A stretch of DNA of 64,000 nucleotides from Companilactobacillus heilongjiangensis (GTDB taxonomy: Bacteria; Bacillota; Bacilli; Lactobacillales; Lactobacillaceae), in contig NZ_CP012559.1 in the NCBI RefSeq assembly GCF_000831645.3, positions 372,001 through 436,000 on the forward strand, in the 5' to 3' direction. Every line of letters begins with the position of its first letter. The stretch's first letter is position 1. Below the pieces are notes generated by a model, which was not told the DNA's origin, did no database searches, and worked only from the letters and a program-made list of their open reading frames with translations. A program made the translations under genes and the position numbers. This document shows positions 16,331 to 26,073 of the stretch, piece after piece.

Positions 16331-17944
16331 ATGACTAAGTACATTTTTATTACAGGTGGAGTTGTTTCATCATTAGGTAAGGGAATTGTTGCCGCATCCC
16401 TTGGTAGACTACTAAAAAATCGCGGACTAAAGGTGACAATGCAAAAGTTCGATCCTTATATTAACGTGGACCCAGGAACAATGAGCCCATATCAACACGG
16501 TGAAGTTTATGTTACCAACGATGGTACAGAAACTGATCTTGATTTAGGACATTATGAAAGATTTATCGATAACGATTTGAACAAGTACTCAAACGTTACA
16601 ACTGGTAAAATCTATTCCGAAGTAATTCGTCGCGAACGTCACGGTGATTATAACGGAGCAACTGTTCAAGTAATTCCACATATTACAGATATGATCAAAC
16701 AAAAAATTATGCGTGCTGCTACAACAACTGATTCAGACGTTATCATTACTGAAGTTGGTGGTACTGTTGGTGATATTGAATCACAACCATACCTAGAAGC
16801 ATTGCGTCAAATGAAAGCTGAAGTTGGTTCAGAAAATGTTGTTTACATTCATACATCACTAGTACCTTACTTGAAGGCTGCTGGCGAAATGAAGACAAAG
16901 CCAACTCAACACAGTGTTAAAGAATTGCGTGGAATCGGTATCCAACCTAACATTTTAGTTGTTAGAACTGAATTGCCAATGCCACAAAACATGAAAGATA
17001 AGATTGCTTCATTCTGTGATGTTGATTCAGAAGCTGTTATCGAATCACGTGATGCAAGTTCACTTTATGACATTCCTTTGAACCTACAAGCTCAAAACTT
17101 TGATGATATCGTTTGTCGTTACTTGCACTTGGATACTAAGAAAGCTGACATGGCTAACTGGAACAAGTTGGTTGACCGTGTTCACAACTTGAAGCACAAG
17201 ACAAAGATCACTCTAGTTGGTAAGTATACAAAGTTACAAGATGCCTACATTTCAGTTACAGAAGCACTCCGTTCTGCTGGATACGCTTATAATACAGAAA
17301 TAGAACTAGAAAAGATTTCAGCTGATCTTATTACAGAAGACAATGTGGCTGATTATCTTAAAGATTCTGATGGTATTCTAGTTCCAGGTGGTTTTGGTAG
17401 CCGTGGTCTTGAAGGTATGATTACAACAATCAAGTATGCTCGTGAACATGATGTTCCATATCTTGGAATCTGTTTAGGTATGCAAATGGCAAGTATCGAA
17501 TTTGCTAGAGATGTAGCTGGTATCAAGGATGCTACAACTGGTGAAGTTGATGCTAATGCTCCACACAAGGTTATTGACATCATGGCTGATAAGAAGGATG
17601 TTGAAGATCGTGGTGGTACTTTACGTTTGGGTGCTTATCCATGTAAACTAAAAGAAGGTTCAAAAGCAGCTGCTGCTTATGACAATCAATCAGTTATCCA
17701 AGAAAGACATCGTCACAGATATGAGTTCAACAACGAATATCGTAAGCAATTTGAAGATCTTGGCCTAGTATTCTCAGGTGTTTCACCCGACAACCGTTTG
17801 GTTGAAGTTATTGAAATCCCTGAAAACAAGTTCTTCGTTGCTGCTCAATACCATCCAGAATTCTTGTCAAGACCTACTAAACCAGAAGGCTTGTTCAAAG
17901 GATTTATCGGTGCAGCTTCAGGCCTTGAAGAAGACAACATGTAG
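16331..17944 (+). CDS. pyrG: CTP synthase
   Basis: Converts UTP, ATP and glutamine to CTP. The N-terminal synthetase domain opens [21 protein letters not shown], with the nucleotide loop, and [21 protein letters not shown]. The C-terminal class I glutamine amidotransferase domain has the nucleophile Cys381 in [11 protein letters not shown] and the His-Glu pair in [11 protein letters not shown]. The ATG at 16331 follows GGAGG; an upstream ATG at 16316 would extend it by five residues but overlaps the ribosome binding site. Length 537 aa is standard. Expression is probably set by the leader attenuator. Confidence 0.97.
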   Translation: MTKYIFITGGVVSSLGKGIVAASLGRLLKNRGLKVTMQKFDPYINVDPGTMSPYQHGEVYVTNDGTETDLDLGHYERFIDNDLNKYSNVTTGKIYSEVIRRERHGDYNGATVQVIPHITDMIKQKIMRAATTTDSDVIITEVGGTVGDIESQPYLEALRQMKAEVGSENVVYIHTSLVPYLKAAGEMKTKPTQHSVKELRGIGIQPNILVVRTELPMPQNMKDKIASFCDVDSEAVIESRDASSLYDIPLNLQAQNFDDIVCRYLHLDTKKADMANWNKLVDRVHNLKHKTKITLVGKYTKLQDAYISVTEALRSAGYAYNTEIELEKISADLITEDNVADYLKDSDGILVPGGFGSRGLEGMITTIKYAREHDVPYLGICLGMQMASIEFARDVAGIKDATTGEVDANAPHKVIDIMADKKDVEDRGGTLRLGAYPCKLKEGSKAAAAYDNQSVIQERHRHRYEFNNEYRKQFEDLGLVFSGVSPDNRLVEVIEIPENKFFVAAQYHPEFLSRPTKPEGLFKGFIGAASGLEEDNM

Positions 17945-17984
17945 TCTTCTTTTGAAGTAGTCAAATATAGTTAGGAAAAAGCTT

Positions 17985-19265
17985 ATGCAAAAACTTGTAA
18001 TCAACGGTGGAAAGAAATTATCGGGTGAAGTGACAATCGGTGGTGCTAAAAACAGTACCGTAGCGTTGATTCCTGCAGCCATTTTATCTGATACACCTGT
18101 AGTGTTAGATTCCGTTCCCCAAATTAGAGATGTAAAAAATTTACGTTCTATTTTGAAAGATATGAACGTTACTTCAGAAATGAATAATGATGTATTACGA
18201 ATTGATCCGACAGAGATCCAATTTGCTGAATTGCCTAGTGGTAAAGTAAGTAGTTTACGTGCCTCATATTATTTTATGGGGGCCATGCTCGGTAGATTTG
18301 GTAAAGCTGTAGTCGGTTTTCCCGGCGGCGACGATATTGGACCACGTCCTATTGATCAACATATCAAGGGATTTGAAGCATTAGGTGCACACGTTGAGAA
18401 CAAACATGGACAAATCATTATTACAACTCCTGAAGAGGGCCTTAAGGGAGCAAAAATATTTTTAGATATGGTTTCAGTTGGTGCAACAATCAATGTTATC
18501 CTCGCTGCTGTTAAAGCCAAGGGAACAACCGTGATTGAAAATGCTGCCAAAGAACCAGAAATTATTGATTTAGCAACTTTCCTTAACAACATGGGTGCTG
18601 TTATTCGTGGTGTTGGGACGGAAACGATTCGTATCGAAGGTGTTGATACGCTTCGTTCAAACAATGCACATACAATTATTCCTGACCGCATTGAAGCAGG
18701 GACTTATTTAAGTTTAGCTGCCGCAAATGGTGGAGATATCTTAGTTAAAAATATTATCAGTGAACATTTGGATGCATTTTTAGCTAAGTTGGATGAAATG
18801 GGCGTTAATTTGGAAGTTGGCGAAGACAGTATTTACGTTAAGCCATCTCCAGATTTAAAAGCTGTCAATATCAAGACGATGCCATATCCAGGTTTTGCAA
18901 CTGACCTTCAACAACCAATCACTCCGCTTTTGATGAGAGCAAGTGGTGAAGCAATGATTGTTGACACTATCTATCCCAAACGTGTGAAGCATATTTCACA
19001 ATTGGCTAAGATGGGTGCCGATATCACAAGTGAAAATGATTTGATTTTTGTTCACGGTGGTGCCAAGTTAAAAGGTGCTAATGTAACTGCTGATGAAATC
19101 AGAGCCGGTGCCTGTTTGATGATTGCTGGTCTTTTGGCTGACGGTCAAACAGTTATCGACCATGCTGAAAACATCTTGCGTGGTTACGATCAAGTCGTTT
19201 GGAAATTACACTGTCTAGGTGCAGATGTTAAATTAATCGGTGAAGACGACCTAATTGAGTCTTGA
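17985..19265 (+). CDS. murA: UDP-N-acetylglucosamine 1-carboxyvinyltransferase
   Basis: First committed step of peptidoglycan synthesis: transfers enolpyruvate from PEP to UDP-GlcNAc. Full length at 426 aa, starting with the [20 protein letters not shown] signature. In the active-site loop the usual PGGC-xIGxRPxDxH reads [14 protein letters not shown], so the catalytic/fosfomycin-reactive Cys115 is Asp116 here. That substitution is known to keep activity and give intrinsic fosfomycin resistance. Position after rpoE-pyrG matches MurZ/MurAB of Bacillus, so this may be the second of two paralogues. RBS AGGAAAAAG. The stop overlaps the promoter of the next leader. Confidence 0.94.
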   Translation: MQKLVINGGKKLSGEVTIGGAKNSTVALIPAAILSDTPVVLDSVPQIRDVKNLRSILKDMNVTSEMNNDVLRIDPTEIQFAELPSGKVSSLRASYYFMGAMLGRFGKAVVGFPGGDDIGPRPIDQHIKGFEALGAHVENKHGQIIITTPEEGLKGAKIFLDMVSVGATINVILAAVKAKGTTVIENAAKEPEIIDLATFLNNMGAVIRGVGTETIRIEGVDTLRSNNAHTIIPDRIEAGTYLSLAAANGGDILVKNIISEHLDAFLAKLDEMGVNLEVGEDSIYVKPSPDLKAVNIKTMPYPGFATDLQQPITPLLMRASGEAMIVDTIYPKRVKHISQLAKMGADITSENDLIFVHGGAKLKGANVTADEIRAGACLMIAGLLADGQTVIDHAENILRGYDQVVWKLHCLGADVKLIGEDDLIES

Positions 19266-19290
19266 CAGAAATGATTTAACCTGATAAATT
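19262..19290 (+). promoter_or_regulatory. Promoter of the first ABC-F leader
   Basis: TTGACA (19262-19267, overlapping the murA stop), 17-base spacer, TAAATT (19285-19290). Gives a leader of about 215 bases before the ABC-F start at 19512. Confidence 0.65.
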
Positions 19291-19296
19291 AATTAA

Positions 19297-19460
19297 TAGT
19301 TTAAAACAAGAGAGGAAGTGCGCCGTTGAGAAATTAAGTTCAAATTTTAAATTATACAAATATATTAATAATAATATTTCGTGTAGTTTGATTTGGCTTA
19401 TTTTCCCAACAGTGTCTCCTTAAAAATAATTAAGGACGCTGTTTAGCGTCCTTTTTTTGT
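19297..19460 (+). promoter_or_regulatory. ABC-F leader: short uORF, antiterminator and terminator
   Basis: After AGAGGAAG comes a three-codon reading frame TTG AGA AAT TAA (19326-19337). Further on are two exclusive hairpins: antiterminator AGTGTCTCCTTA (19411-19422)/TAAGGACGCT (19431-19440) versus terminator GGACGCT (19434-19440)/AGCGTCC (19445-19451) plus seven T's. This is the layout of ribosome-mediated attenuation for antibiotic-responsive ABC-F genes; a ribosome stalled by drug on the uORF would favour read-through. Confidence 0.65.
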
Positions 19461-19511
19461 ACGCAATTTCGTATCGCCAGATCAGCTGCACCTGAATGAG
19501 GGTGTTTTTAA

Positions 19512-21008
19512 ATGGGAACAATACAAATAGAAAACGTGAATTTTAAATATGATCAAATGATGGATAATCTATTCAGTTCATTGAATTTGAAGATTGATGA
19601 GAGCTGGAAGTTAGGTCTGATTGGACGTAACGGTCGCGGAAAGACCACTTTGATGAAGATGTTACTCGGGCAATTAGATTATTCTGGAACCATCGTGTCA
19701 AATCTCAATTTTTATTATTATCCACAGCTTGTGGCAAATAAAAATGTTCCAACTGTTGAAGTAGTGAAGAACCTAGCTCACTTGGAAGATTACGATCTTT
19801 GGAAAATTGAAATTGAATTGGAAAAATTACAAGTCAGTACCGATGTTTTACAACAGGAGTTTGCGACCCTTAGTCCGGGCGAAAGAACTAAAGTACTATT
19901 AGCCATTTTGTTTATTGATGAATCTGGATTTCAATTGATTGATGAGCCAACCAACCATTTGGATATTGAAGGACGTAAGATTGTTTCTGATTATCTAAAA
20001 ATTAAAAAAGGCTTTATCGTTATTAGCCACGACAAGTCATTCTTAAACCCAGTCATTGATCACGTGATTTCAATCAATCGTCAAGACGTTATGGTTTATA
20101 AGGGTAACTTTGATACTTGGCAAGATAATAAAGACCGTCAAGATCAATATGAAAAAGATCAAAAAGAGCAACTTCAAAAAGACATTGGTCGCCTACATGA
20201 AACAGCCGTTAAGCGGGAGAACTGGTCACAACAAGCTGAATCGCAAAAAAATAAGAAACACTATACCGAAAAAGTTAATTTGGATAAAGGTTTTCTGGGA
20301 CATAAGTCAGCTAAAATGATGAAAAAGGCAAAGACTGCAGCTAAGCGAGTTGATTCGGCTATTAGTGAAAAGCAAGGCTTGTTGAAGAATATTGAAATTG
20401 AAGAACCGATTACTTTAAATTATCAAGCAGTCAGTCATCCTAAGGTGCTGGTAGAAGTGAATGACTTATTCTTACAACATGATGAAATAGTTACACCGAC
20501 CGTTAATTTCAAAGTTGAGAATCATCAGGTTTTAGCCTTAATTGGTCAAAACGGTATTGGAAAAACGACGATTTTCAAGCAAATCTTAGGATTACCACAA
20601 CCATTCACACAACATGGATAAATTCATATTCCGAACAATTTAAAAATTTCTTACTTAGCGCAAGATAATGAATTACAAGGCAATATCCGTCAATTAGCAG
20701 AAGTCAAAAAGATCGAACCAGAATTGGTATTCTCTAATCTGAGAAAATTGGGATTTGAACGCTATCTATTTGAACAGCCAGTTGAAGAGATGAGTCAAGG
20801 ACAACGCAGAAAAGTTGCTCTAGCCTTGAGTTTGTCACAAGAAGCTAACTTATATTTTTGGGATGAACCGTTGAATTACCTGGACGTTATTACACGTCAA
20901 CAAATTATTGATGCCATAAAGAAACAACAACCTACGATGCTTTTGATTGATCATGATCAGGATTTAATTGATTCAGTTGCTACTAAAAAGGTAGTTCTGA
21001 AACATTAA
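19512..21008 (+). pseudogene. Lsa-like ABC-F protein interrupted by an in-frame stop
   Basis: Homologue of the intact gene just downstream. Codons 1-369 (19512-20618) hold the first ATPase domain (GRNGRGKTT Walker A, TLSPGERTK signature, DEPTNHLD Walker B), the linker and the second Walker A GQNGIGKTT. A TAA at 20619-20621 then stops translation. Reading on in the same frame, the sequence is continuous and normal to 21008 (KISYLAQDNEL, NLRKLGFERYLFEQPVEEMSQGQRRK, WDEPLNYLD). No shift is needed, so this is one nonsense change. ABC-F proteins of the Lsa/Vga group protect ribosomes from lincosamides, streptogramin A and pleuromutilins. Unless suppressed or a sequencing error, the product lacks a complete second ATPase site. 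Confidence 0.85.
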
Positions 21009-21026
21009 TTTGAAAAAGAGGGGAAT

Positions 21027-21146
21027 CCACAACTGAGAAAATAAGTTTGAATCTAAATTATACGAATATGTGTAGTTTAACTTGAACTTATTAGTTTAAG
21101 TGAGTATCGGAAGGTTAGGACTACACCCTGAACGAGGTGTTTTCAG
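21027..21146 (+). promoter_or_regulatory. Leader of the second ABC-F gene
   Basis: Similar to the first leader: a purine-rich AGAGGGG, then CTG AGA AAA TAA where the first has TTG AGA AAT TAA, and the shared AAATTATACGAATAT and GTGTAGTTT tracts. It lacks the terminator seen in the first. A CACC..GGTG hairpin brackets the ribosome binding site GAGGTG in both. Confidence 0.5.
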
Positions 21147-22601
21147 ATGGGAACAATACAAGTAAAGAATGTCAGTTTTAAATATCCAGCGATGGTGAAT
21201 AATATTTTTGAGTCGCTCAATTTAAAAATCGATGCTGGTTGGAAACTAGGTTTAATCGGACGTAATGGTCGGGGGAAAACGACGCTTTTAAAAATTCTCT
21301 TAGGCCAATTAACTTACCAAGGTCAAATTACGTCAGATTTAAATTTTTATTATTATCCACAAACAATTGGAAATAAAAAACTGCCAACCAGAATAGTTGT
21401 GCAAGAACTAAGCGGCTTAGCAGAATATGATCTTTGGAAAATCGAAGTTGAATTAGAAAAGCTACAATTAGATATTAAAATATTAGATCAAGAATTTGCG
21501 ACGCTTAGTCCAGGAGAACGAACTAAAGTCTTGTTAGCGGTCATGTTTGCTGATGAATCAGGATTCCAATTATTAGATGAGCCAACGAATCACTTGGATA
21601 TAACCGGACGTCAAGTAGTGGCAGATTATTTACGAAACAAGCAAGGCTTCATAGTTATTAGTCATGATAAAGCCTTTTTAAATTCAGTTATTGATCACGT
21701 AATATCGATTGATCGACAGGATGTCTCAATTTATAGAGGTAACTTTGATACATGGCAGACAGCAATTGACCAACAAAATAATTTGGAACAGAACCAGAAA
21801 AAACAGTTAAGAAATGATATTAGGCGACTACATCAAACCGCTGTGGAACGAAAAAATTGGGCGCAGAAATCAGAAGCCCAGAATCCAGATAGCACCGGGA
21901 AAAAGATGATGAAAAAATCCCAAACCGTTGCCAAACGAGTGAATCAAAAAATCATTGCTAAACAGGCATTACTAAAGAATATTGAAGTAGAAGCGCCTTT
22001 AACATTAAATTATCATCCAGTATTACATCACCAAACGGTCTTAAAAGTTAATAATTTATCGTTACAATGCGATCGAATAACAACACCAACCATCAGTTTT
22101 GAAATTGAAGCTAATCAAGTTGTATCGCTAGTAGGAAATAATGGTATCGGTAAGACAACGATTTTTAAACAACTTTTAGGAATAGCACAGCCATTTAAAC
22201 AAACCGGCACAATTGATTTTGTGAAAGATATTAAGATATCCTATTTATCACAAGAAAATGAATTAGTGGGAACCATTAAGCAAATAGCCACGAAAAGAGA
22301 GTTGGAAGTAGAGTTGATTTATTCCAATTTGAGAAAACTAGGCTTTGAAAGGGTGCTATTTGATCAACCAGTCGAAAAAATGAGTCAAGGTCAAAAGCAA
22401 AAAGTCGCTTTGGCAGTGAGCTTGTCAGAAGAAGCTAATTTATATTTGTGGGATGAACCGTTAAATTATTTAGACGTCATCACGCGACAACAAATTATTG
22501 AAGTTATAGAGAGACAACATCCAACAATGCTATTAGTTGATCATGATCAGGACTTGATTGAGACAGTAGCCAATCAAGTGGTGAGACTGGAAAATGTTTA
22601 G
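21147..22601 (+). CDS. Lsa-like ABC-F ribosome protection protein
   Basis: Soluble ABC-F ATPase of 484 aa with two nucleotide-binding domains and no membrane segments. First domain: Walker A GRNGRGKT at 38-45, signature TLSPGERTK, DEPTNHLD. Second: Walker A GNNGIGKT at 330-337, signature KMSQGQKQK, WDEPLNYLD. The inter-domain linker is rich in Lys and Gln. Sequence stretches such as NLRKLGFER and WKLGLIGRNGRGKTT resemble enterococcal Lsa(A), so the likely role is dislodging lincosamide, pleuromutilin or streptogramin A from ribosomes; a housekeeping translation factor role is possible. Tandem duplicate of the broken gene upstream. Start ATG follows GAGGTG. Confidence 0.82.
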   Translation: MGTIQVKNVSFKYPAMVNNIFESLNLKIDAGWKLGLIGRNGRGKTTLLKILLGQLTYQGQITSDLNFYYYPQTIGNKKLPTRIVVQELSGLAEYDLWKIEVELEKLQLDIKILDQEFATLSPGERTKVLLAVMFADESGFQLLDEPTNHLDITGRQVVADYLRNKQGFIVISHDKAFLNSVIDHVISIDRQDVSIYRGNFDTWQTAIDQQNNLEQNQKKQLRNDIRRLHQTAVERKNWAQKSEAQNPDSTGKKMMKKSQTVAKRVNQKIIAKQALLKNIEVEAPLTLNYHPVLHHQTVLKVNNLSLQCDRITTPTISFEIEANQVVSLVGNNGIGKTTIFKQLLGIAQPFKQTGTIDFVKDIKISYLSQENELVGTIKQIATKRELEVELIYSNLRKLGFERVLFDQPVEKMSQGQKQKVALAVSLSEEANLYLWDEPLNYLDVITRQQIIEVIERQHPTMLLVDHDQDLIETVANQVVRLENV

Positions 22602-22699
22602 TTAGAGAAAGGTAGCCTGCTTTAACGTTGTAACTAAAACTCTTAAATTTAAAATATCCACTTTTTTGTATTTATATTTTTATGTAAGAACCACTATCT

Positions 22700-22885
22700 T
22701 AGTCGTAGGTTGAAAATTAGAAGTGTCAACAGTGATAGTGGTGTTAGTACGAGTGGTTCGTCTCGTGCTTACAGCACAGGACGTATTTTGAAATTCGCGT
22801 ACTTTGCGAAGTTCAAAATCGAGCCTTGAGACCTAGGCTCAAGGCGGTCCCACTGTGGACACTTCTAATTTCCAACCGGAGACGG
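22700..22885 (-). repeat. Cloverleaf intergenic repeat, copy 10 (R, unpaired)
   Basis: Begins TAGTCGTA, ends GGAGACGG. Arms GGTTGAAAATTAGAAGTGTC / GACACTTCTAATTTCCAACC. H3 TTAGTACGAG..CTCGTGCTTA, H2 TTTTGAAATTCGCG..GCGAAGTTCAAAA, H1 CCTTGAG ACCTAGG CTCAAGG (perfect). No F partner to its left. Confidence 0.9.
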
Positions 22886-22936
22886 AATTTATCACTAATT
22901 CCAGCGTTATACAAGGTGACATTTTCCAGAATTATA

Positions 22937-22965
22937 TTGAATATTTAACAAACTCATGATATTAT
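22937..22965 (+). promoter_or_regulatory. rpmE2 promoter
   Basis: TTGAAT (22937-22942), 17-base spacer, TATTAT (22960-22965), about 65 bases before the start. Confidence 0.6.
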
Positions 22966-23030
22966 TAAACACTGTTAGTTAATATAATCTATATTTCCGT
23001 TAAGGATTTATGGCAAAGGAGCGACATAGA

Positions 23031-23279
23031 ATGAAACAAGGAATTCACCCAGAATATCGTCAAGTTGTATTTATGGATTCATCAACAGGTAAGAAGTTCT
23101 TAGCTGGTTCAACAATGAACTCAAAAGAAACAACTGATTATGAAGGTACAGACTACCCATTGATTCGTGTTGAAATTTCATCAGATTCACATCCTTTCTA
23201 CACTGGTAAACAAAAGTTTGCTCAAGCAGATGGACGTATCGATCGTTTCAACAAGAAATATGGTTTGGCAAACAAATAA
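23031..23279 (+). CDS. rpmE2: 50S ribosomal protein L31 type B
   Basis: Ribosomal protein bL31, 82 aa. It starts [16 protein letters not shown] and contains no CxxC pair, which marks it as the zinc-independent type B form. In bacteria with both types, the B form replaces the zinc form under zinc shortage; here no Zur-box is evident and it may be the only copy. ATG 23031 lies ten bases after AAGGAG; a longer frame from 23010 would run over the Shine-Dalgarno. Own promoter and terminator, convergent with the MFS gene. Confidence 0.95.
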   Translation: MKQGIHPEYRQVVFMDSSTGKKFLAGSTMNSKETTDYEGTDYPLIRVEISSDSHPFYTGKQKFAQADGRIDRFNKKYGLANK

Positions 23280-23282
23280 AAA

Positions 23283-23314
23283 AAGTCATCCGTTCGGATG
23301 GCTTATTTTTTTGC
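23283..23314. terminator. Bidirectional terminator, rpmE2 / MFS gene
   Basis: AAGTCATCC gttc GGATGGCTT followed by a T-rich run; overlaps the stop codon of the minus-strand gene. Confidence 0.8.
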
Positions 23315-24535
23315 TTTCGTATTCTTTGGCTTCAGGTGTGAAAATACCCAAATGAAGTTGATTAAAGCTAGGAAGCTAGTACTTAGAAAGACTGCTGAAT
23401 AGCTTAGTACGCCTGATATTGAGGAACCAAGCAATGGTCCACAGACGTTACCAACTGACTGGAAGGACTGGTTATAACCGAAGATCCGACCGGTATATTT
23501 GGAATCAGTGTATTTGGCTAAAATTGTTTGTACTTGCGGAACCAGACAGGCATCGGAGATACCAACTAAGAATCTCAAGGCAGCTAACTGCCAAACGTTG
23601 GTAACAAAGGCTTGGGGAATGTATACTATGATGGCAAAAATTAAACCACCGATTAGAATTTTCCCAGTACCGATTTTATCGCCTAAAGCACCAAACCTTG
23701 GTGCGGCAATAATATTAGCGATGCCTGGCATAGCCGCGACGACTCCAGCGACTAAAGTAACTTGACTCGAATTGTGCATCAGTTGTTTAACATACAAACT
23801 GATAATCGGATTAATTGAGTTATTAGAAGCTTGGATGATCATTGTTGTAACAAACATAGCCAAAATTAAATTGGGATTTTTTAACTTGTGGAAAATTTCT
23901 TTTGTCGATTCTTCCTGACCTTTCGGAACAGGCTTGAAATCTTCCTTAATAAAAATCGTCACGAGAATAAAAGCTATAAATAGTAATGACCCAGTTATCA
24001 TGAATGGAATTCGATAACCGAAGTATTGAGCGATAACACCACCGACCAATGGACCTAACAGAGTACCAGAAATTACACCGGTATTCAGAGTTCCCAAGGC
24101 TTTACCACTTTCAGATCTTGGTGCGGTTGAAGCTATCAGGGTGTTAGAGTTACTAACGAATCCTGAGAAGACACCTTGTAGGAGTCTTAAAACAACCAAT
24201 TGCCAAGGAGCAGAGACAAAGGCTTGTAGGAAAATCACGATGGCCATACCAAGTGATGCTCGAATCAACATCAGCTTCCGACCACGACGGTCAGCAATTT
24301 TGCCCCAAACGGGTGAGATGATCGCCATGACTAGAAATGTTGATGAAAAGGCGATACCATTCCAGATTACGAGCTGACTTTTTGTGAAATTACCTAACTG
24401 GTTAATGTATAATGGCATAAAGGGTGTTATCATACTGAAGCCAATACCGGATACAAAAGTACTGAACCAAAGAACAATTAGATTTCTCTTCCAATAATTA
24501 TTCGGCTCAGCACTGTCATCTGTATTAGATGTCAT
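23303..24535 (-). CDS. MFS multidrug-type exporter (DHA1 family)
   Basis: Twelve-helix major facilitator of 410 aa. The first segment WKRNLIVLWFSTFVSGIGFSM..TPFMPLY and the motif A loop GKIADRRGRKLML (between helices 2 and 3) place it with the drug:H+ antiporters; motif C-like LNTGVISGTLLGPLVGG is in helix 5, a marker of exporters. Related lactic acid bacterial proteins are annotated PmrA-like. Substrate unknown. Start ATG 24535 is ten bases after AAAGGA; ATG 24541 and TTG 24544 are too near. Divergent from murF. Confidence 0.85.
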   Translation of the reverse strand: MTSNTDDSAEPNNYWKRNLIVLWFSTFVSGIGFSMITPFMPLYINQLGNFTKSQLVIWNGIAFSSTFLVMAIISPVWGKIADRRGRKLMLIRASLGMAIVIFLQAFVSAPWQLVVLRLLQGVFSGFVSNSNTLIASTAPRSESGKALGTLNTGVISGTLLGPLVGGVIAQYFGYRIPFMITGSLLFIAFILVTIFIKEDFKPVPKGQEESTKEIFHKLKNPNLILAMFVTTMIIQASNNSINPIISLYVKQLMHNSSQVTLVAGVVAAMPGIANIIAAPRFGALGDKIGTGKILIGGLIFAIIVYIPQAFVTNVWQLAALRFLVGISDACLVPQVQTILAKYTDSKYTGRIFGYNQSFQSVGNVCGPLLGSSISGVLSYSAVFLSTSFLALINFIWVFSHLKPKNTKAKK

Positions 24536-24625
24536 ATACATCAAATCCTTTCTAAGTATCTTAGTATACTCTTTTTTTGTTTATATCTGACATATTTAAT
24601 TTTATATAATTGAGGAAGTTTATTC

Positions 24626-25990
24626 ATGAAAATGAAGTTAAGGGAAGTCTACTCAGCATTAAAAATTCAAAGCGATACGATTGAAGACGTTGAAATTACT
24701 GGCGTTTGTTTTGACAGTCGTAAAGCTAAAAAAGGTGATTTGTTTTTTCCATTACAAGGGGACCGTGATGGACACGAATTTATCGACAGTGCCATTGAAA
24801 ATGGAGTAAGTGCAACTATCTGGCAAAGTGATCATGATATTCCTAATGACAAGATACCTTATGTTGTCGTTAAGAATGTTTCGAACGCGTTTGAAACATT
24901 GGCCAAGTATTATTTGAACAAGGTTAATCCTAAAGTTGTTGCTGTAACTGGTAGTAACGGGAAAACTACCACTAAAGATATGATTGCTAAGATTTTGAGT
25001 ACAAGCAATAATGTCGCTAAAACTCCACAGAATTTCAATAACGAAATCGGTGTGCCTTTTACAATTTTGAACATGCCTACTAATACTGAAGTATTGGTTA
25101 TTGAAATGGGCATGGACCGTCCTGGACAGATTGACCACTTGAGCAGTATTGCTAATCCCGACATTTCAGTTATCACAATGATTGGTGAAGCACATATCGA
25201 ATTCTTTGGTACTCGCGATAAGATTGCTGATGCCAAGATGGAAATTACTGATCATTTGAATGAAGATGGAACTTTCGTTTATAACGGGGATGAACCATTA
25301 TTGTTGGAACGTGCTAAAAATGTTGAACAGCGACAATTGAGTTTTGGCAGCCACGACAGTAACGATTTGTATGCAACGGAAATCCAAGCAGGTAAAACAA
25401 CGACAAGTTTTACAACCAATCAATGGCCTGACGTTAAGTTTGAAATTCCAATGATGGGTGAGTACAACGTCAATAATGCTTTGGCAGCTCTATTAGTTGG
25501 TCGCGCTTTACATATCAAACCACTAGCTATGCAAAAAGCTTTGGGTGAATTATTTGTAACAGAAAACAGAACCGAATGGCTGAAGTCCCAAAACGGGGCT
25601 GACATATTGAGTGATGTGTATAACTCTAATCCCACTGCAGCCATTGAAGTTTTACACAGTCTCAAAGATATTAAGACTGACGGACGTAAGCTGATTGTTT
25701 TAGGCGACATGCTGGAACTTGGTGATGCTTCCAAGCGGTTGCATGAGTCTTTGGCTGGACACATTGATGGGGCAGACTTTGAAAAAGTTTATCTAGTTGG
25801 TCCTGATATGAAGTATTTGCGTGACAAATTAAGTTCCAAGTATGACCAAAATGATCTGCTTTGGTACGACAAAGACCAACTGGCAGATTTGACCACAGAT
25901 TTGAAAAAAGAATTAAAACCAAATGACACTGTCTTGTTAAAAGCAAGTCATGGAATTCACTTAGAAAACGTTTTACATGAATTAATGTAG
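24626..25990 (+). CDS. murF: UDP-N-acetylmuramoyl-tripeptide--D-alanyl-D-alanine ligase
   Basis: Adds D-Ala-D-Ala to the UDP-MurNAc tripeptide, the last cytoplasmic precursor step. Mur ligase architecture: N-terminal UDP-binding domain with GVCFDSRKAKKGDLFFPLQG, the ATP loop VAVTGSNGKTTTKD (P-loop at 108-115), and the C-terminal domain with DVYNSNPTA. 454 aa, typical. ATG 24626 is seven bases after GAGGAAG. In Lactobacillaceae murF regularly precedes the cshA helicase, as here. Confidence 0.96.
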   Translation: MKMKLREVYSALKIQSDTIEDVEITGVCFDSRKAKKGDLFFPLQGDRDGHEFIDSAIENGVSATIWQSDHDIPNDKIPYVVVKNVSNAFETLAKYYLNKVNPKVVAVTGSNGKTTTKDMIAKILSTSNNVAKTPQNFNNEIGVPFTILNMPTNTEVLVIEMGMDRPGQIDHLSSIANPDISVITMIGEAHIEFFGTRDKIADAKMEITDHLNEDGTFVYNGDEPLLLERAKNVEQRQLSFGSHDSNDLYATEIQAGKTTTSFTTNQWPDVKFEIPMMGEYNVNNALAALLVGRALHIKPLAMQKALGELFVTENRTEWLKSQNGADILSDVYNSNPTAAIEVLHSLKDIKTDGRKLIVLGDMLELGDASKRLHESLAGHIDGADFEKVYLVGPDMKYLRDKLSSKYDQNDLLWYDKDQLADLTTDLKKELKPNDTVLLKASHGIHLENVLHELM

Positions 25991-26000
25991 GAGTTGTCAT

Positions 26001-26029
26001 TTGAGTTTGTGTATAAAACGTGGTAAAGT
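26001..26029 (+). promoter_or_regulatory. Candidate cshA promoter
   Basis: TTGAGT (26001-26006), 17-base spacer, TAAAGT (26024-26029); moderate fit. Confidence 0.4.
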
Positions 26030-26073
26030 AGTCAAATTGTTATTTATCGTGTTTTAAAAAATGGAGGACATTT

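Noticed and set aside
19718-19726. TTATCCACA (DnaA box) inside the first ABC-F gene, and another at 38833-38841 in mfd
   Set aside because: Within conserved codons of both genes; no clustering, so likely chance.
20619-20723. Frameshift in the first ABC-F gene
   Set aside because: The downstream part continues in the same frame; one stop codon explains the break.
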